A stretch of 22,562 nucleotides of DNA from Podaxis mareebaensis (lineage: Eukaryota; Basidiomycota; Agaricomycetes; Agaricales; Agaricaceae), in contig JAEUWP010000149.1 in assembly GCA_018524725.1 (NCBI GenBank), positions 1 to 22,562 of the forward strand, in the 5' to 3' direction. Of the stretch, positions 20,237-22,562 are shown one piece after another; position 1 is the first letter of the stretch, and every line of letters starts with the position of its first letter. Below the pieces are notes generated by a model that made no database searches, was not told the origin of the DNA, and saw only the letters and a program-made list of their open reading frames with translations. Made by a program: the position numbers and the translations under genes.

Positions 20237-20385
20237 GCCCTGATAGCTCAACTGGATAATTGTCTAGCTACTCCCAGGAGGTCTTGGGTTCAAGTCCTGG
20301 TCTGGCCAATTCTAATGCACCTCATAAATCAATAGAGGTGTGTTGGGATAGACCTTCAGAAGGTTGGGGGTTCAAGCTCCTGTTT
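20237..20385 (+). ncRNA. Tandem tRNA-like remnants (tRNA-derived SINE or tRNA pseudogenes)
   Basis: 20237-20308 has an A-box-like TAGCTCAACTGG (20244-20255) and a B-box-like GGTTCAAGTCC (20287-20297; consensus GGTTCGANTCC with CG changed to CA). The T-stem is foldable and five of seven acceptor pairs are present, but D and anticodon stems are broken. A second B-box-like GGTTCAAGCTCC (20369-20380) follows 82 bp later, after an anticodon-arm-like ACC-TTCAGAA-GGT. These are not functional tRNAs by inspection; they could be the Pol III head of a SINE. Confidence 0.4.
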
Positions 20386-20416
20386 AGTAAATTTTGGTGT
20401 TGTAACTAATGGTAAG

Positions 20417-20474
20417 CCTGGTATACTTTGGACATGATGGGACTACCTGGTATACTTTGGACATGATGGGACTG
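20417..20474. repeat. 29-bp tandem duplication
   Basis: Two adjacent copies of a unit beginning CCTGGTATACTTTGGACATG (20417 and 20446) differ only at the last base. Recent slippage-type duplication in non-coding DNA. Confidence 0.9.
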
Positions 20475-22200
20475 CCTTGTATTCATCCCCTGATATAGTA
20501 AGCTCATATAACATTGGGTATGTATACATTCAGATTTGACAGAAGCCATGACTGGTAGTACTTGGACATAACTTGTAGTCCTTATCCTGACTTGTATGAC
20601 CTTGACAGGTCTGAGCCTTTTTACTGATGTGGCAATCACAAAACCTCATACTACTTACTACTTGCTTGATGCCAACATTTACAAGCAAAATTTATTCTGG
20701 GATTATGATCATGGCTCTGTCAACATCCTTCATCAGTTCATATGCATGCTATCAGACACTCGCCCACTATTCTATGGTGTCCTGGAGTGAGCAGCCTCTG
20801 GAGCACCCATTACTGTAATAGTGTATGGCTGTTACTGATGTTGGCTAGCAGGACCTCAGGCACTCTAGTACAGAATGCACATATTATGAAGGACTACAGT
20901 ATGATGCATCCACATTCATAAAAGTGTGTGGCAACATTCAATATTACCAATTGGGAACTGCAACATCATCACCATCCTCATTGTCAGAAAATTTGATGGA
21001 ATAGTCAGGCTTTTAGTGTGGACAGAGAGGGAAAAAATGTTGAAGGATAAGATTGAGCACACTGTCCCATCAGGGCTAGGTAGTGCTACCTCATTGTTCT
21101 ATTCAGATTAACTCCTTCCTTTTTCACCCATATAACAATGTACTCCCCATTACCACACATTTTCTCATTTTGTTCCTTTTATGTATACTGGCTAACTGCT
21201 ATTTGTATGATATATATCTTGAGTACAGTCATTTTCACACTTCAGTCACCTACCATATACTTAGCTGGAAGAAGCTGAGACATTATGCACTCAGTAAAGA
21301 ATAAAATAAAATAAAATCAAAAAATGAGGGAGGGAGGAGAGAGGTATGTATGATTGATTGATCAGATCCTTCACTTAAGTTGCAACTATAACTGTGGACT
21401 AGATGAACTGCTTACTTATGGTAGCTCCAGGGTTTGCACAGAACCTTGCACAGGAACCCTTAAGTTGCACAGTTCAACATAGTAATGGGAACCTGGAAGG
21501 GCACCCTTGAAGATGAAGGAAAACTACCTGAAAACTGGATCAATTACACTGGAGTTTTAGTGGGTAACCTACAACATAAGGGACAGTAACAAGATCCTAG
21601 ATAATGGCTAAATGTAAGAATCTCACACTGCCTGGCTGGTATGCATAAAGCATTTCCCTGGGGGTGGTGAATGTATTTTCTCTTAGTGGACAGATGGAAC
21701 TGACCTTAGGGGCAAGCAGGTCTACTGTCCAGTGAGCTGGTTTGTCAGTTGCCAAATATCAGATTTGTTAAATTGCTCCACCAAAAAAAGTTGCACAGTG
21801 TACTGGTGGTATCCTATGTGTTATCAATTATGTGTATTATTGATAAGACTCAATGTATCAGGATACTCACATAGATATAGGATACTTGTATAGATAGGAT
21901 AATGTGTCAACTAGACATCAGTTTCAGTCAGACTATTTGTTGACCTCCCAGTACTGCAAGTGAAGTCTGAGTGAACCATGACCTTTAGCACTAACTTTCC
22001 TGCAATTGCAGCAGAGATTAGGACAGAGCAAAACCCCTTGGCTCTCAGGACATGAGAGAGCTACACTTTTCCTGTGTTTAATACTTCTGAGCTTTATCAT
22101 GCCATGACTATGTAGTATATACAGGAAACAACATATAAATTAGACTGTAGGTGCTTTCTCAGCCAAGTGTTTGGGGTCTACCTTGACTGCTTTTCCAGTT

Positions 22201-22427
22201 CATTAATCTACCAAGGATTATATATGAGGGCAAACTTAGTTCAACAGCCAACTATTAGTCAGGTAATGTGCCTCACCTCCATTAAGCCAAATGGGTGACC
22301 ATTCCTGGGAATTAAGAGCTGATGCATTGTTGTGCATTCAACCTCAAGTCCTGAACTAAGCAAATACAGAATGTCATCATATATCAAAGGAACAATAACA
22401 AAAACATGATACTCCATCCTCATCACC
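22201..22427 (+). mobile_element. Dispersed repeat, CG-erased copy
   Basis: Aligned with 17716-17938. GGCGAACTTGGTTCAACGGC there reads GGCAAACTTAGTTCAACAGC here. Differences are mostly CG to CA/TG, plus some GG to AG. The copy contains no CG. The remaining 135 bp to the window end show no gene. Confidence 0.7.
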
Positions 22428-22562
22428 TGTTAGGTTGATCCTTATTACCAGTTGCCTAAGCTTTGCTAGGGGGTGGCTATCTCATTAGATGGTTCACAGA
22501 GGTGCTAGGATCTAGCAAGAAGGATCACAATAAGAAGGTGGTGAGGCAAGTGTCCAGTTAAG

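Larger units (their letters stand above)
19760..22200. other. CG-erased, repeat-derived DNA without a supported gene
   Basis: Only one CG occurs (20761) from 19750 to the window end, although C and G are otherwise common. Reading frames are short and show no domains. Holds tRNA-like remnants, a 29-bp duplication and an ATAAA microsatellite (21301-21317). Most likely methylated and decayed transposon DNA. Confidence 0.7.

Noticed and set aside
20237..20308. Functional tRNA gene
   Set aside because: Acceptor stem has two mismatches and the D and anticodon stems do not fold, so it is a remnant.

Overview
The window reads as nuclear DNA of a mushroom-forming basidiomycete (Agaricomycetes). The evidence is genes broken by many 45-65 nt introns, a 17-exon cytochrome P450, a fungal-type TET/JBP dioxygenase, an agaricomycete-style seven-helix membrane protein and a complex I assembly factor. 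Gene models were built by hand from splice signals, reading-frame continuity and family memory. None was checked by search or RNA data.

Layout. (1) 214-2191 (-): a 7-exon, 557-aa protein with an N-terminal nuclear-type tail, a Cys-rich PHD-like finger, and a His...Cys pattern reminiscent of caspase folds. (2) 2192-5033: the divergent intergenic region, packed with a 34-bp minisatellite, about 109-bp hairpin repeats, and an intact/decayed pair of a dispersed repeat. (3) 5034-6397 (+): a complete 5-exon TET/JBP-type 2-oxoglutarate/Fe(II) dioxygenase with HxD...H...R all present. (4) 6483-8290 (+): a 6-exon, 517-aa protein with a coiled coil, a Ser/Pro-rich linker, NLS clusters and an unrecognised C-terminal domain. 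(5) 8421-9000: about 17 copies of a second 34-bp repeat, each centred on an 18-bp perfect palindrome. (6) 9207 to about 19475: CG-normal 'host' DNA with a hypothetical ORF (9694-10317, +), NDUFAF2 (11001-11830, -), the P450 (14464-16976, +) and the membrane protein (18363-19475, +, two stop-free introns). (7) 19476-22562: a CG-erased, repeat-derived tail with tRNA-like remnants and a decayed copy of a repeat whose CG-rich copy lies at about 17.7 kb.

The main biological theme is a sharp mosaic of CG-replete and CG-erased DNA. No CG occurs between 8236 and 9206, and only one between 19750 and the end. Paired repeat copies differ by CG to TG/CA changes, the footprint of cytosine methylation and deamination. 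An intact putative 5-methylcytosine oxidase sits inside such a compartment, between two nuclear-looking genes and two 34-bp arrays. The candidate 'system' is this three-gene module (finger/His-Cys protein, TET/JBP enzyme, coiled-coil protein). Its functional linkage is an inference from adjacency only.
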